Below, one piece after another: positions 15,861-28,575 of a stretch of DNA of 64,000 nucleotides (its first letter is position 1; every line of letters begins with the position of its first letter). Under the pieces are notes generated by a model. That model worked only from the letters and a program-made list of their open reading frames with translations, had not been told where the DNA came from and made no database searches. A program made the translations under genes and the position numbers. Source of the DNA: Bacillus sp. sid0103 (GTDB taxonomy: Bacteria; Bacillota; Bacilli; Bacillales_B; DSM-18226); the NCBI RefSeq assembly GCF_019219025.1, contig NZ_JAHUWN010000026.1:1-64000 (forward strand), written 5' to 3'.

Positions 15861-16817
15861 ATGAAACACGATACCTACTCAGCAATTGCTGAATACAGAA
15901 AAATCCACATGACAAATGCATCCAACGATCACTTTCAATTAAACCAACTTCATGACAACATTATCAAACAGGTTTTTGAACTCTCACTGGACGCAACCAT
16001 TGAACTGAATGGCCCTCCTCCCTCTCCCTTTTCTTTCTTTGTAATGGGTAGTGCAGGCCGCTTCGAACAGTCGATTTGGAGCGATCAAGATCATGGCATC
16101 ATTTATGTCGATCCCACTCATGAAGCAAAGGCCTACTTTTTAGCATTAGGAAGGGAAGTTTCAAAAGGTCTCTTTCAGGCTGGATATCCTTATTGCGATG
16201 GCGGTGTGATGTCGGGCAATCCCTTCTGGTGTAAAGCACAATCCGAATGGGAGAGACAAATATTGAACTGGACAGCCGAAGCATCGTGGGAATCATTACG
16301 CTACCTATTAATTTTTATCGACGGACGCTCTTTTTATGGTCAGGATCCGCTCATGGAACAACTAAAAACATTTGCCTATCAAACGGTTCAAAAAGAACAA
16401 ATTCTTCCCAGAATATATAAAAATACACTTCATCTTAAAAAGGGAGTTGGTGTGTTAGGTCAAATATTAGTCGAAACACACGGGATCCATACCGGATCTC
16501 TAAATTTAAAAGAGACCGCCCTATTCCCTTACATCAATGCGACCCGGCTTTTGGCAATGAAAGAAAATATCCTGGAAACCTCTACCCTCGCAAGACTCGA
16601 TAAACTACAAATTCATGACAAGGACCTCTATAAAACAATGTTTTTAAAACTGTTAAACTATCGTCTTCAATTTGCCAGCCATACAGATTATGAATCAGGT
16701 CACTATTTACCGGCAGACAAACTGACAAAAGAACAAAAGAATGAGGTGAAAGAAATTATTCGAAATGGAGTGGCCCTGCACCAATACGCTGCAAAACTTA
16801 TCGACAAGGAGGGATAA
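15861..16817 (+). CDS. DUF294-type putative nucleotidyltransferase
   Basis: A 318-residue protein related to the nucleotidyltransferase domain of GlnD-like enzymes: GSAGRFEQ at 63-70 and SDQDHG at 74-79 give the G-S and D-x-D signature. The C-terminal part (LNLKETALFPYINATRLLA near 215) is the DUF294 substrate-binding helical domain. The CBS and cyclic-nucleotide domains usually fused to this family are absent. GGGAGGTG precedes the ATG. It lies between amt and a DnaQ-like exonuclease. In GlnD this fold uridylylates PII; a role in nitrogen signalling here is only an inference. Confidence 0.82.
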   Translation: MKHDTYSAIAEYRKIHMTNASNDHFQLNQLHDNIIKQVFELSLDATIELNGPPPSPFSFFVMGSAGRFEQSIWSDQDHGIIYVDPTHEAKAYFLALGREVSKGLFQAGYPYCDGGVMSGNPFWCKAQSEWERQILNWTAEASWESLRYLLIFIDGRSFYGQDPLMEQLKTFAYQTVQKEQILPRIYKNTLHLKKGVGVLGQILVETHGIHTGSLNLKETALFPYINATRLLAMKENILETSTLARLDKLQIHDKDLYKTMFLKLLNYRLQFASHTDYESGHYLPADKLTKEQKNEVKEIIRNGVALHQYAAKLIDKEG

Positions 16818-16818
16818 A

Positions 16819-17550
16819 ATGAAAATAAATGATTTAGCTCAATACTTCAGGCAGATTTCCGGCAAGGTTGGTTCTAATATATATGCAGGAATCCAAGGGC
16901 AAGTCAATCCACAACATCTTTCCTTCATAAGACAGCTGCAGAAAGAAATGAAAGGAAAAAACAACTTAGAGACCCCACTTAATGAATTAGAAGTGGTCGT
17001 ATTTGATTTAGAAACAACAGGGTTCTATCCAGAAAAGGGCGATTATGTCCTATCAATTGGAGCAGTGAAGATGGTTGGACAACAAATTGAAGCAAATGAT
17101 ACTTTTTATTCTCTTATTAAATCAGACCTTCCTCTAACCGAAGAAATCGCAGCTCTAACTAGGATAGATGAGAATCAACTACGGGATGCTCCTCATGCCA
17201 GGGATGTGTTGCTTCAATTTTTTAACTTTGCACAAAGTCATATTCTTGTCGCACACCACTCTAAACACGAAAAGTCCTTTATGCAGAAAATGACATGGGA
17301 CCTCTTAAAAACAAGATTTGAACACCGGATCATCGACACATCCTTCTTAATTCGACTATCAGACACATCCGTGAAATCATTACCACTTGAAGAACTATGC
17401 CATGAATGTGGGATTGCTATAAAAAATCGCCACCATGCACTTGGCGATGCCCTGATGACAGCGCAGATTTGGGGCAACTATTTACAAAGAGCTCAGAAAA
17501 ACGGATATAGTAATTTACGGGAAGTATATGAACATCTTGCAAAACTTTGA
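16819..17550 (+). CDS. DnaQ-like 3'-5' exonuclease (DEDDh)
   Basis: A 243-residue protein of the epsilon-subunit exonuclease fold. Exo I is VFDLETTGF with the metal Asp and Glu near 63 and 65; the Exo II region is LVAHHSKHEKSFM; Exo III is HHALGDA with His near 206 and Asp near 210. Residues 1-55 form an extra helical part. The start follows the DUF294 stop by one base and AAGGAGGG lies four bases upstream, so the two are coupled. The pair DUF294-DnaQ also occurs in other bacteria (recall). The substrate is unknown; it need not be DNA. Confidence 0.85.
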   Translation: MKINDLAQYFRQISGKVGSNIYAGIQGQVNPQHLSFIRQLQKEMKGKNNLETPLNELEVVVFDLETTGFYPEKGDYVLSIGAVKMVGQQIEANDTFYSLIKSDLPLTEEIAALTRIDENQLRDAPHARDVLLQFFNFAQSHILVAHHSKHEKSFMQKMTWDLLKTRFEHRIIDTSFLIRLSDTSVKSLPLEELCHECGIAIKNRHHALGDALMTAQIWGNYLQRAQKNGYSNLREVYEHLAKL

Positions 17551-17554
17551 TCCT

Positions 17555-17584
17555 AAAAACACTATTTCAAACTAGTGTTTTTTT
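17555..17584 (+). terminator. Terminator after the exonuclease gene
   Basis: AAAAACACTA and TAGTGTTTTT pair around TTTCAAAC with a T7 run. Confidence 0.85.
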
Positions 17585-17785
17585 GTAAAGAATTAAGAAT
17601 TTTCAAAACGAAATCCAATTGACTTTTCTACACATCGATCTTACTTACCTCTGAATATTCCCCCCAATCCAATACCTCACCCGAAAAAAATAACCTAAAA
17701 ATAAAAAAATTTTAAAAAACTTTTATTCGCTGTATTCCTTATTACAGCAATAATGTAAACGCTATCAATTATTTTGACTTATTTG

Positions 17786-17800
17786 AATTGTCAGATTTTT
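17786..17800. promoter_or_regulatory. CodY-like box before the ilvE promoter
   Basis: AATTGTCAGATTTTT matches the CodY motif AATTTTCWGAAAATT at 11 of 15 positions and ends three bases before the -35. CodY control of branched-chain amino acid genes is established in Bacillus; this site is a candidate only. Confidence 0.35.
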
Positions 17801-17803
17801 ATG

Positions 17804-17832
17804 TTGACCATGTTTTCGATTGGTTGTATGAT
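17804..17832 (+). promoter_or_regulatory. Sigma-A promoter for ilvE-ilvD
   Basis: TTGACC, exactly 17 bp, then TATGAT. The start point would be near 17839, leaving a leader of about 120 bases before ilvE. The stretch 17585-17785 is AT-rich without a gene. Confidence 0.7.
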
Positions 17833-17860
17833 TATCGAAAATAATCATCAATTCAATAAC

Positions 17861-17907
17861 TGCCATAGCTCCTCATCATTTGGAGAAAGGGATATGGCAA
17901 TTCTTTT
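17861..17907 (+). terminator. Terminator-like hairpin in the ilvE leader
   Basis: TGCCATA (17861-17867) pairs with TATGGCA (17893-17899) and inner CTCC with GGAG; ATTCTTTTT follows. It lies between the promoter and ilvE, so it could attenuate the operon. No T-box sequence is visible here. Confidence 0.5.
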
Positions 17908-17961
17908 TAAAAATTAATTTAGTCATTTAAAGCGGTCTATCACAAAAGAGGAGTGGTTAGG

Positions 17962-18870
17962 TTGGGGAGTCAATGGATTTTCCTTGACGGCGAGTTCGTC
18001 AAGAAAGAAGATGCTGTAGTTTCAGTTTTTGATCATGGTTTTTTATATGGTGATGGAGTATTTGAAGGCATACGTGTATATAGTGGAAACGTCTTTAGGC
18101 TCGATGCTCACCTGAAAAGACTATTTGAATCAGCACAATCCATTATGCTGAATATTCCTTATACACAGGAGGAAATGACGCAATTAATCGTCGATACAAT
18201 CAGAAAAAATCAGCTTGAGAGCGCCTATATTCGTGTCGTTGTTTCTCGTGGAAAAGGGAATCTCGGCTTAGATCCTTCATCCTGCTCGAAGCCTAGTGTC
18301 ATTATTATTGCTGAAGAATTGAGAATGTACCCTAAAGAATATTATGAACGCGGGATTAAAATCGCATCTGTTGCGAGTCGAAGAAATCGCCCAGACGTTC
18401 TAAGTCCACAGATTAAATCACTGAACTATTTAAATAATATTCTAGTAAAATTAGAGGCTAATCAAGCTGGGGTTGAGGAAGCATTAATGTTGAATGATCA
18501 AGGTTATGTTACCGAAGGCTCCGCTGACAATATCTTTATTGTTAAAAATGGTGTCATCTATACCCCTCCTGTTTATTTAGGAGCTTTGGAGGGAATTACC
18601 CGGAACGCTATCCTAGATGTTGCAAGGGCCAAGGGCTATGTGGTTCAAGAATCTCCTTTCACAAGACATGATGTGTATGTGGCCGATGAGGTGTTCTTAA
18701 CTGGAACAGCCGTAGAGGTTATCGCAGTGATTGATGTCGATGGCCGTAAGATTAAGGATGGTAAACCAGGTGAAGTTACGAAAGATTTATTAGAAGAATT
18801 CAGAAAAATTGTAACAACAGACGGTGTGGCTTGTTACCCAACAGGTACCAACCAGGCAATCGTTAGTTAG
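17962..18870 (+). CDS. ilvE: Branched-chain amino acid aminotransferase
   Basis: A 302-residue class IV aminotransferase that moves amino groups between glutamate and the keto acids of Leu, Ile and Val with PLP. Typical stretches are FDHGFLYGDGVFEGIRVY (near 24-41), the PLP-Lys region QIKSLNYLNN (near 155) and EGSADNIF (near 190). TTG at 17962 is preferred over GTG at 17953 because GAGGAG ends eight bases before it and the product then starts MGSQWIFLDG, as relatives do. ilvD follows after 12 bases. It is the shorter IlvE type, unlike the ~360-residue YbgE of Bacillus subtilis. Confidence 0.92.
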   Translation: MGSQWIFLDGEFVKKEDAVVSVFDHGFLYGDGVFEGIRVYSGNVFRLDAHLKRLFESAQSIMLNIPYTQEEMTQLIVDTIRKNQLESAYIRVVVSRGKGNLGLDPSSCSKPSVIIIAEELRMYPKEYYERGIKIASVASRRNRPDVLSPQIKSLNYLNNILVKLEANQAGVEEALMLNDQGYVTEGSADNIFIVKNGVIYTPPVYLGALEGITRNAILDVARAKGYVVQESPFTRHDVYVADEVFLTGTAVEVIAVIDVDGRKIKDGKPGEVTKDLLEEFRKIVTTDGVACYPTGTNQAIVS

Positions 18871-18882
18871 GAGCTAAAAAAC

Positions 18883-20553
18883 ATGCGTAGCGATATGATT
18901 AAAAAGGGAATTGATCGGGCACCCCACCGCAGCCTATTATATGCAACCGGGGTAAAAACGAGCGACCTCGAAAAGCCATTTATCGGCGTTTGTAACTCGT
19001 TTATAGAAATTATCCCAGGACACAAACACCTTAATCATTTCGGTGAGATAGTAAAAGAGGCTATTCGTGAAGCTGGCGGTATTCCTTTTGAGTTTAACAC
19101 GATTGGTGTTGATGATGGTATTGCAATGGGGCATATTGGGATGCGCTATTCCCTGCCAAGCCGCGAATTGATCGCCGACAGTGCCGAAACAGTTATTAAT
19201 GCTCATTGGTTCGATGGTGTGTTTTACATTCCAAACTGCGACAAGATTACACCAGGAATGTTAATGGCAGCGGCAAGAACCAACGTTCCTTCTGTCTTTG
19301 TATCGGGCGGACCAATGGAAGCAGGCGTTTCACCATCAACTGGAAAAAATCTTTCCCTCACTTCCGTATTTGAAGGTGTCGGGGCTTACCATAACGGAAC
19401 CATCAGTCAGCAACAACTGCTAGACATTGAAACAAATGCCTGCCCTACTTGCGGCTCATGTTCTGGAATGTTTACCGCTAATTCGATGAACTGTCTGATG
19501 GAAGTATTAGGAATGACTGTTCCTGGAAACGGAACAATTGTTGCAACTTCAGAAGAAAGACATGAACTAATTCGTCAAGCCGCAAGGCATTTAGTAGAAC
19601 TAGTGAAAAAAGATATCCGCCCGCGTGACATTATTACTAGAGAGGCAATTGATAATGCCTTTGCCCTAGATATGGCCATGGGTGGTTCAACAAATACCGT
19701 GCTTCATACATTGGCAATTGCCCATGAAGCTGGGATTGACTATGACTTACGTGAAATTAACAAAATTGCTGAAAGAGTTCCTTATCTAGCAAAAATTATG
19801 CCAGCATCTGATTATTCAATGGATGACATTCATCGTGCAGGCGGGGTTAGTGCCATTATTAATGAACTTTATAAAGTAGAAGGCGCCTTACACGATAACT
19901 GCCTAACCATTACTGGAAAGACTCTTGCAGAAAATGTGAAGGAAGCAACAATCACGAACGAAACCGTCATCCGGACCAAAGACAATCCATATAGCCCAGT
20001 TGGTGGACTATCCATCCTATATGGAAACATCGCTCCAGATGGCAGTGTAATCAAGGTTGGTGCTGTTGATCCTTCAATTAAAACATTCTTGGGTGAAGCA
20101 ATCGTTTTTGAATCCCAAGATGAGGCACAAGAAAATATTAATAATGGTACTGTTCAAGCGGGACACGTGGTCGTTATCCGCTATGAAGGTCCAAAAGGCG
20201 GACCTGGAATGCCTGAAATGCTTGCACCTACTTCCGCGATCATGGGTCGTGGATTAGGTAAAGAAGTTGCCCTGATTACGGATGGACGCTTCTCAGGAGC
20301 AAGCCGCGGAATTTCCATCGGTCATATTTCACCAGAAGCAGCAGAAGGCGGACCAATCGCCCTTGTGGAAAATGGTGACAAAATTTTAATCGACCTGGAA
20401 GCACGCTCCATAGAACTTCTAGTTGATGATGAAGTTTTAGCAGAACGACAGAAGGCATGGGTGAAACCAGAACCAAAAATCAAAACGGGTTATCTTGCAA
20501 GATATGCAGCACTCGTTACATCTGCCAATACTGGCGGCATTATGAAAATATAA
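18883..20553 (+). CDS. ilvD: Dihydroxy-acid dehydratase
   Basis: A 556-residue Fe-S dehydratase that makes the 2-keto acids of valine and isoleucine from dihydroxy acids. Cluster cysteines are in GVCNS (near 46), NCDKITPGM (near 119) and [11 protein letters not shown] (near 192). The C-terminal part has [19 protein letters not shown] (near 468-486) around the catalytic serine. TAGGAG lies before the ATG. It is cotranscribed with ilvE and separated from ilvB by the T-box leader. Confidence 0.96.
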   Translation: MRSDMIKKGIDRAPHRSLLYATGVKTSDLEKPFIGVCNSFIEIIPGHKHLNHFGEIVKEAIREAGGIPFEFNTIGVDDGIAMGHIGMRYSLPSRELIADSAETVINAHWFDGVFYIPNCDKITPGMLMAAARTNVPSVFVSGGPMEAGVSPSTGKNLSLTSVFEGVGAYHNGTISQQQLLDIETNACPTCGSCSGMFTANSMNCLMEVLGMTVPGNGTIVATSEERHELIRQAARHLVELVKKDIRPRDIITREAIDNAFALDMAMGGSTNTVLHTLAIAHEAGIDYDLREINKIAERVPYLAKIMPASDYSMDDIHRAGGVSAIINELYKVEGALHDNCLTITGKTLAENVKEATITNETVIRTKDNPYSPVGGLSILYGNIAPDGSVIKVGAVDPSIKTFLGEAIVFESQDEAQENINNGTVQAGHVVVIRYEGPKGGPGMPEMLAPTSAIMGRGLGKEVALITDGRFSGASRGISIGHISPEAAEGGPIALVENGDKILIDLEARSIELLVDDEVLAERQKAWVKPEPKIKTGYLARYAALVTSANTGGIMKI

Positions 20554-20650
20554 ATATTTTAGAACGCAGGGAGCTCATAGTACCCCTCCCCTTCCTAAGG
20601 AAGCTAAGGTGCTAAAGCGTTAAATGATTATCATTTGACAATAAAATATC

Positions 20651-20980
20651 CATAAATCGATGACGGGAATAAAGGAATAAGATTTCGTATTTTCAGAGAG
20701 CTGGGGTTGCTGGAAGCCCAGTAATACAACTTATTCTGACATCATCCCTGAGTGTTAAGCCGAACAGTCATGACCTAAGTAGGCTTAATCGGGTGTCCAA
20801 TCTTGAACACCTGTTACCAAAAGAAGCGTTTCTTTATTATAGATCTCGCTTCATAAGGCAGTATTCGTAAGGATACTGTAAAAACGGGTGGTACCGAGAA
20901 ATGGAAGGCCTTTTCTCCCCGATTATTCTGCTTTTGATGTTCTTAACTGCAGTCTATTCAGGGAGAATAGGGCCTTTTTT
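20651..20980 (+). promoter_or_regulatory. T-box riboswitch leader of the ilvB operon, specifier AUC (Ile)
   Basis: The T-box sequence GGGTGGTACC is at 20886-20895. The terminator stem is AAGGCCTTTTCTCCC (20905-20919) with GGGAGAATAGGGCCT (20961-20975) and T6. In Stem I, GGGA (20665-20668) pairs with TCCC (20744-20747), and GAATAAG (20675-20681) with CTTATTC (20730-20736). The bulge between them holds TGACATCA, so the codon before the conserved A is ATC at 20741-20743, isoleucine. Uncharged tRNA-Ile would then allow read-through into ilvB. A TTGACA at 20635 may be the -35, without a clear -10. Confidence 0.88.
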
Positions 20981-21084
20981 ACTATTTTTTAAATGGTTTT
21001 TGGGATTCTCCACAATGATTAATAGGATTTCTCCAAAACCCTGAAATTTTTTCTATTCAACTACTCATAAGGAGGGATTACGAC

Positions 21085-22812
21085 GTGAAAGTAGAAACAA
21101 AAAAGCTTGAGATCCAAACTAGTACCGAGCCAAGAACCGGTGCAGACCTTCTCATCGACTTACTGAAAAAAGAAGGTGTGGAAACGCTATTTGGATATCC
21201 CGGGGGTGCCGTCCTTCCAATCTATGATGCCATTTACCGCGCCCAGGGTACAATCAAGCATATTCTCTTCCGACATGAACAAGGAATGATCCATGCAGCT
21301 GAAGGGTATGCCCGAGTTACTGGGAAACCTGGAGTCGTTCTTGCCACATCAGGACCTGGGGCGACCAACCTTGTGACAGGAATAACTGATGCGATGATGG
21401 ATTCCCTGCCGCTTGTTATATTCACAGGTCAGGTTGCACGAAGTGTCATTGGAACTGACGCCTTCCAAGAAGCTGATGTTATGGCGATTACAACACCAAT
21501 TACCAAACATAACTTTCAAGTTCAATCTATCGAGGACTTACCACGCATCGTCAAGGAAGCTTTTCATATTGCTTCTACCGGACGGCCTGGGCCAGTCTTA
21601 GTCGACGTCCCTAAAGATATTTCCGCCGGAGTATTAACAAATGAACCTGAAGAAGCGAGCATTAATTTACCTGGATACCAGCCAACTACAAAGCCAAATC
21701 CATTACAAATTAAAAAGCTTGCTGACTCCATTTCAAAGGCTATCAAGCCTGTGATTCTTTCAGGAGCCGGTGTTCTCCATGGAAGAGCATCAGCTGAATT
21801 AACTGCTTTTGCGGAAAAACATCAAATCCCAGTAGTCACTACTTTACTTGGACTTGGTACCTTTCCTGCAGATAATCCCCTTTCGTTAGGAATGGGTGGA
21901 ATGCACGGAACATATGCAGCAAACATGGCGATTTACGAATGTGATCTGCTAATCAACTTAGGTGCCCGATTCGATGACAGACTAACAGGAAATCTTAAAC
22001 ACTTCGCCCCATTTGCGAAGGTTGCCCATATTGACATCGATCCAGCCGAAATTGGTAAAAATGTTCCAACCCATCTTCCCATCGTTTCTGATACGAAAGA
22101 GGCACTTAGCGAACTGCTTAATCAGGAAATTGAATCACCTAAAGCTGGTGAATGGCTGGAAAAACTGAGCCAGAACAAACAGGAGTATCCGCTTTGGTAT
22201 AAACATGATCCAAACGGAATGTGTCCGCAATGGGTGATCGAAGCAGTCCATAAAGTCACTAATGGTGACGCCATCGTCGCAACTGATGTCGGTCAGCACC
22301 AAATGTGGGCAGCACAATATTACACCTTTAAACAGCCGCATCGCTGGATCACCTCTGGCGGACTGGGAACCATGGGCTTTGGCTTCCCTGCTGCGATTGG
22401 TGCACAAATTGCTGAGCCGGATAGTACAGTCGTTGCAATTGTTGGAGATGGCGGTTTTCAAATGACACTTCAGGAATTATCGATTATTTATGAACGAAAC
22501 CTTCCTGTAAAAATCATTATTGTCAACAACGGCGCACTTGGAATGGTTCGCCAATGGCAGGAACTATTACACGGAAATCGTATTTCAGAATCGATCCTTC
22601 ATACACAACCTGATTTTGTCAAACTTGCTGATAGCTATTCGATTAAGGGGTATCGGGTTAACAATCAGGAAGAACTGATTACTGTTTTACCGGAAGTATT
22701 TGCTCATAATGGTCCGGTATTAGTTGATTGCCGTGTACTTCAACAAGAAAAAGTATTCCCGATGATTGCCCCTGGTAAAGGAATTCATGAAATGATTGGG
22801 GTGAAACCATGA
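21085..22812 (+). CDS. ilvB: Acetolactate synthase, large catalytic subunit
   Basis: A 575-residue ThDP enzyme that condenses pyruvate with pyruvate or 2-oxobutyrate, the first common step to Val, Leu and Ile. The glutamate that activates ThDP is in [15 protein letters not shown] (near 67), and the ThDP/Mg motif starts at GDGGFQMT (near 455). The anabolic type is shown by the adjacent regulatory subunit gene. GTG at 21085 follows AAGGAGGG at eight bases. Its stop overlaps the ilvN start (ATGA). Confidence 0.96.
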   Translation: MKVETKKLEIQTSTEPRTGADLLIDLLKKEGVETLFGYPGGAVLPIYDAIYRAQGTIKHILFRHEQGMIHAAEGYARVTGKPGVVLATSGPGATNLVTGITDAMMDSLPLVIFTGQVARSVIGTDAFQEADVMAITTPITKHNFQVQSIEDLPRIVKEAFHIASTGRPGPVLVDVPKDISAGVLTNEPEEASINLPGYQPTTKPNPLQIKKLADSISKAIKPVILSGAGVLHGRASAELTAFAEKHQIPVVTTLLGLGTFPADNPLSLGMGGMHGTYAANMAIYECDLLINLGARFDDRLTGNLKHFAPFAKVAHIDIDPAEIGKNVPTHLPIVSDTKEALSELLNQEIESPKAGEWLEKLSQNKQEYPLWYKHDPNGMCPQWVIEAVHKVTNGDAIVATDVGQHQMWAAQYYTFKQPHRWITSGGLGTMGFGFPAAIGAQIAEPDSTVVAIVGDGGFQMTLQELSIIYERNLPVKIIIVNNGALGMVRQWQELLHGNRISESILHTQPDFVKLADSYSIKGYRVNNQEELITVLPEVFAHNGPVLVDCRVLQQEKVFPMIAPGKGIHEMIGVKP

Positions 22813-23330
22813 AACGGATCATCACAGCAACCGTTCAAGACCGAAGCGGTGTCCTAAATCGTGTCACCGGCCTCTTACAAAGACGCCAATTCAATATTGA
22901 AAGTATTTCAGTTGGTCCATCCGAAACCGAGGGGATTTCAAAAATGACCCTGGTGGTCGAGGTTGAAGACGATCAGCGCCTCGAACAGGTGACGAAACAA
23001 TTAAACAAGCAAATTGATGTTTTAAAAGTTTCTGATATTACTGATAAGGCAATTGTCGTCCGCGAACTGGCCCTAATTAAAGTAGCATCAAGCAGCCAAT
23101 TGCGCAGTGAAATCCACGGGATTATAGATCCGTTCCGTGCCCTAATTATTGATGTAAGTAAAGACAGTCTCGCCGTTCAAATTACAGGACGTCCTGATAA
23201 AATCGATGCCTTGATCGAAATGCTTCGACCTTATGGCATTAAGGAAATTGCAAGAACCGGTTTGACTGCCCTCCAGCGTGGGCACCAACCGCAAGTAAAT
23301 GATCTAGCAACATATTCTCTATTAAAATAA
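22809..23330 (+). CDS. ilvN: Acetolactate synthase, small regulatory subunit
   Basis: A 173-residue ACT-domain protein ([20 protein letters not shown] at about 12-31 is the ACT valine-binding signature) that makes acetolactate synthase sensitive to valine. The C-terminal half is the conserved IlvN/IlvH domain ([17 protein letters not shown]). In Bacillus subtilis the gene is called ilvH. The start overlaps ilvB by four bases. Confidence 0.95.
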   Translation: MKRIITATVQDRSGVLNRVTGLLQRRQFNIESISVGPSETEGISKMTLVVEVEDDQRLEQVTKQLNKQIDVLKVSDITDKAIVVRELALIKVASSSQLRSEIHGIIDPFRALIIDVSKDSLAVQITGRPDKIDALIEMLRPYGIKEIARTGLTALQRGHQPQVNDLATYSLLK

Positions 23331-23350
23331 TAATATTCCTGAAAGGATGA

Positions 23351-25919
<2,569 letters not shown>

Positions 25920-25954
25920 TAGAGCACAAACAATAAATGAGGAGGTTGCTTCTA

Positions 25955-27061
25955 ATGAAAAAACGTATTGTCTTACTTCCCGGTGATGGCATTGGCAAGG
26001 AAGTTATTAACTCAGCAAAAGATGTGTTAAATGCAATTGCTGAAGAATACAATCATACTTTTAGCTTTGAAACCCATGAAATCGGAGGAGCAGCCATAGA
26101 CCTTTACGGCACTCCCCTTCCGGAAACAACCGTTGATGCTTGTAAACAAGCCGATGCGGTATTGCTTGGTGCTGTTGGCGGACCAAAATGGGATAACAAT
26201 CCCTCCCACTTACGCCCTGAACGAGGCTTGCTAGGAATCCGTAAGGCACTTGATTTATATGCAAACTTAAGGCCGATTAAAGGATTTAAAAACCTTCTTC
26301 ATGCCTCACCTTTAAAGGAAGAAGTAGTTTCTGGAAGCGACCTCCTTATCGTACGTGAATTAACTGGCGGCCTTTATTTCGGAACACCAAGTGAACGTCG
26401 TGATAACGGAAACTCCGTTGTAGACACGCTTGTCTATTCCCGTCAAGAGATTGAAAGAATTGTCGATAAAGGTTTTCAAGCAGCCCAGCAAAGGCGCGGT
26501 CATCTTACTTCGGTGGATAAAGCAAATGTACTGGAGTCTAGCAAACTATGGCGCGAAATAGTTGAAGAGAAAAAAGCTCAGTACCCAGATGTAGCTGTGG
26601 AACATGTATTAGTTGATGCTGCCGCTATGAAATTAATCACGAACCCAAGCCAGTTTGACGTCATCGTTACCGAGAATCTATTCGGCGACATCTTAAGCGA
26701 TGAAGCCTCTGTTATTACTGGATCACTTGGTATGCTCCCTTCTGCTAGCTTAAATGAAAATGGAGTGGGCCTATATGAACCTGTTCATGGCTCTGCCCCT
26801 GACATCGCTGGTAAAGGTGTGGCTAATCCTGTTGCGATGATTTTATCAGCCGCAATGATGCTCAGGTACTCTTTCCAATTGAATGACGAGGCAAAAGTGA
26901 TTGAAGATGCAGTTCAAGCGGTATTAGATGCCGGCTTCCACACAGGCGACCTTCAAGTTCCAGGTGGACGGCTTGTTGGAACGGCTGAAATGACGAAACG
27001 GATTGCGGATTATATCAAATCACAAAATGCTTCGAAGTGCATCGCCAGCTGTTATTTTTAA
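25955..27061 (+). CDS. leuB: 3-isopropylmalate dehydrogenase
   Basis: A 368-residue NAD-dependent enzyme that oxidises and decarboxylates 3-isopropylmalate. LLPGDGIGKEV opens it (7-17); ELTGGLYFG (near 140) and the metal site NLFGDILSDEASV (near 242) are present. The ATG at 25955 is chosen because GAGGAGG lies nine bases upstream; an ATG at 25937 overlaps that site. The C-terminal tail NASKCIASCYF is not typical of the family and may be lineage-specific. A hairpin lies between it and leuC. Confidence 0.95.
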   Translation: MKKRIVLLPGDGIGKEVINSAKDVLNAIAEEYNHTFSFETHEIGGAAIDLYGTPLPETTVDACKQADAVLLGAVGGPKWDNNPSHLRPERGLLGIRKALDLYANLRPIKGFKNLLHASPLKEEVVSGSDLLIVRELTGGLYFGTPSERRDNGNSVVDTLVYSRQEIERIVDKGFQAAQQRRGHLTSVDKANVLESSKLWREIVEEKKAQYPDVAVEHVLVDAAAMKLITNPSQFDVIVTENLFGDILSDEASVITGSLGMLPSASLNENGVGLYEPVHGSAPDIAGKGVANPVAMILSAAMMLRYSFQLNDEAKVIEDAVQAVLDAGFHTGDLQVPGGRLVGTAEMTKRIADYIKSQNASKCIASCYF

Positions 27062-27072
27062 ATGAATTTGGT

Positions 27073-27102
27073 GGGTAAACCGTCTCGTTGGGCGGTTTAC
27101 CC
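27073..27102 (+). other. Strong intercistronic hairpin between leuB and leuC
   Basis: GGGTAAACCG and CGGTTTACCC pair perfectly over ten bases with a ten-base loop. No T run follows, so it is not a standard terminator; mRNA processing or stability control is more likely. Confidence 0.8.
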
Positions 27103-27150
27103 CTAAATTTATCCAAACTATTTAAATTCATTTACGTGAGGAAGGACGCT

Positions 27151-28572
27151 ATGCAAACACCAAAAAATATTATCCAAAAGATTTGGGAAAAGCATGTGGT
27201 ACATCAAGAAGATGGAAAGCCGGATTTATTATATATTGATCTACACCTCGTTCACGAAGTAACCTCTCCTCAGGCTTTTGAGGGCTTACGAATGAATGGT
27301 CGTAAAGTACGCCGCCCAGACCTTACCTTTGCGACGATGGACCATAATGTTCCAACCCGCCAACGACTTGTAATCAATGACCCTGTTTCAAAAAAACAAA
27401 TTGATACTCTACAACAAAATTGTCAGGATTTCGGAGTTCCACTTGCTGATATTCATCACCCAGATAATGGGATAGTCCATGTAATCGGACCTGAACTTGG
27501 TCTTACTCAGCCTGGTAAAACCATTGTGTGCGGGGACAGTCATACCTCTACACACGGAGCATTTGGTGCGCTCGCTTTTGGTATTGGTACAAGCGAGGTC
27601 GAGCATGTCCTTGCAACCCAAACACTTTGGCAAGCGCCACCTAAAACCTTAAATGTTAAGATCAATGGAAAACTTGGTACCGGCGTTACAGCTAAAGACT
27701 TAATCCTTGCCATCATAGGTAAATTCGGTGTCCAATTTGGAACTGGTTATGTGATGGAATACACAGGTGAAGCCATCCGTTCCCTCTCCATGGAAGAGCG
27801 TATGACAGTTTGTAACATGTCGATTGAAGCAGGTGCTAGAGCCGGACTCATCACTCCAGATGAAACTACTTTTGAATACTTACGGGGCAGACGCCATGTA
27901 CCTCAAGGAGAAGCATTTGAGCAAGCCGTTGCAGAGTGGAAGGCCCTAGCTTCTGATGAGGGGGCAGCCTATGACTCGGTAGTTGAAATAGAAGCTGCTG
28001 AAGTTGAACCACAAGTAACCTGGGGAACAAATCCAGGGATGTGTATTCCGATTACGGCTAATGTTCCAAATCCAGACGAGACCGATAAGCCTAGTGAAAA
28101 AGACGAGATTGGGCGTGCGCTTGAATACATGGGCCTTGAAGCAGGTCAGCCCATCTCAAGTGTGAAAATTGACCATGTTTTCATCGGATCTTGCACAAAT
28201 TCGCGTTTAAGTGATTTACGAAGTGCGGCTGAGGTGATCCGGGGCAAGAAGGTTAACCCTTCGGTTACTGCCATCGTTGTTCCTGGTTCGTTTAGTGTCA
28301 AGCTTGCAGCGGAAAAAGAAGGCCTTGATAAGGTCTTTACGGATGCGGGATTTGAATGGCGTGAAGCTGGGTGTAGTATGTGCTTGGCGATGAACGATGA
28401 CATTGTTCCACCTGGAGAACGCTGCGCCTCCACATCTAACCGAAATTTTGAAGGGCGCCAAGGGAACGGGGCGAGAACCCATCTTGTCAGTCCAGAAATG
28501 GCTGCCGCTGCCGCTATTGCAGGTCAATTCGTTGATGTCCGTCAATTCTCTGCTGCACAGGAGGTTAGATAG
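27151..28572 (+). CDS. leuC: 3-isopropylmalate dehydratase, large subunit
   Basis: A 473-residue aconitase-family subunit that, with LeuD, isomerises 2- to 3-isopropylmalate on a [4Fe-4S] cluster. Cluster cysteines are in FIGSCTNSR (near 347) and AGCSMC (near 408-411). [10 protein letters not shown] (near 128) is typical. The ATG at 27151 follows GAGGAAGG; an upstream in-frame start at 27088 would lie inside the intercistronic hairpin. leuD follows after three bases. Confidence 0.96.
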   Translation: MQTPKNIIQKIWEKHVVHQEDGKPDLLYIDLHLVHEVTSPQAFEGLRMNGRKVRRPDLTFATMDHNVPTRQRLVINDPVSKKQIDTLQQNCQDFGVPLADIHHPDNGIVHVIGPELGLTQPGKTIVCGDSHTSTHGAFGALAFGIGTSEVEHVLATQTLWQAPPKTLNVKINGKLGTGVTAKDLILAIIGKFGVQFGTGYVMEYTGEAIRSLSMEERMTVCNMSIEAGARAGLITPDETTFEYLRGRRHVPQGEAFEQAVAEWKALASDEGAAYDSVVEIEAAEVEPQVTWGTNPGMCIPITANVPNPDETDKPSEKDEIGRALEYMGLEAGQPISSVKIDHVFIGSCTNSRLSDLRSAAEVIRGKKVNPSVTAIVVPGSFSVKLAAEKEGLDKVFTDAGFEWREAGCSMCLAMNDDIVPPGERCASTSNRNFEGRQGNGARTHLVSPEMAAAAAIAGQFVDVRQFSAAQEVR

Positions 28573-28575
28573 TAT

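Noticed and set aside
21030..21055. CodY box just before ilvB
   Set aside because: The match around CCTGAAATTTTTT is only about 10 of 15, near what AT-rich sequence gives by chance.
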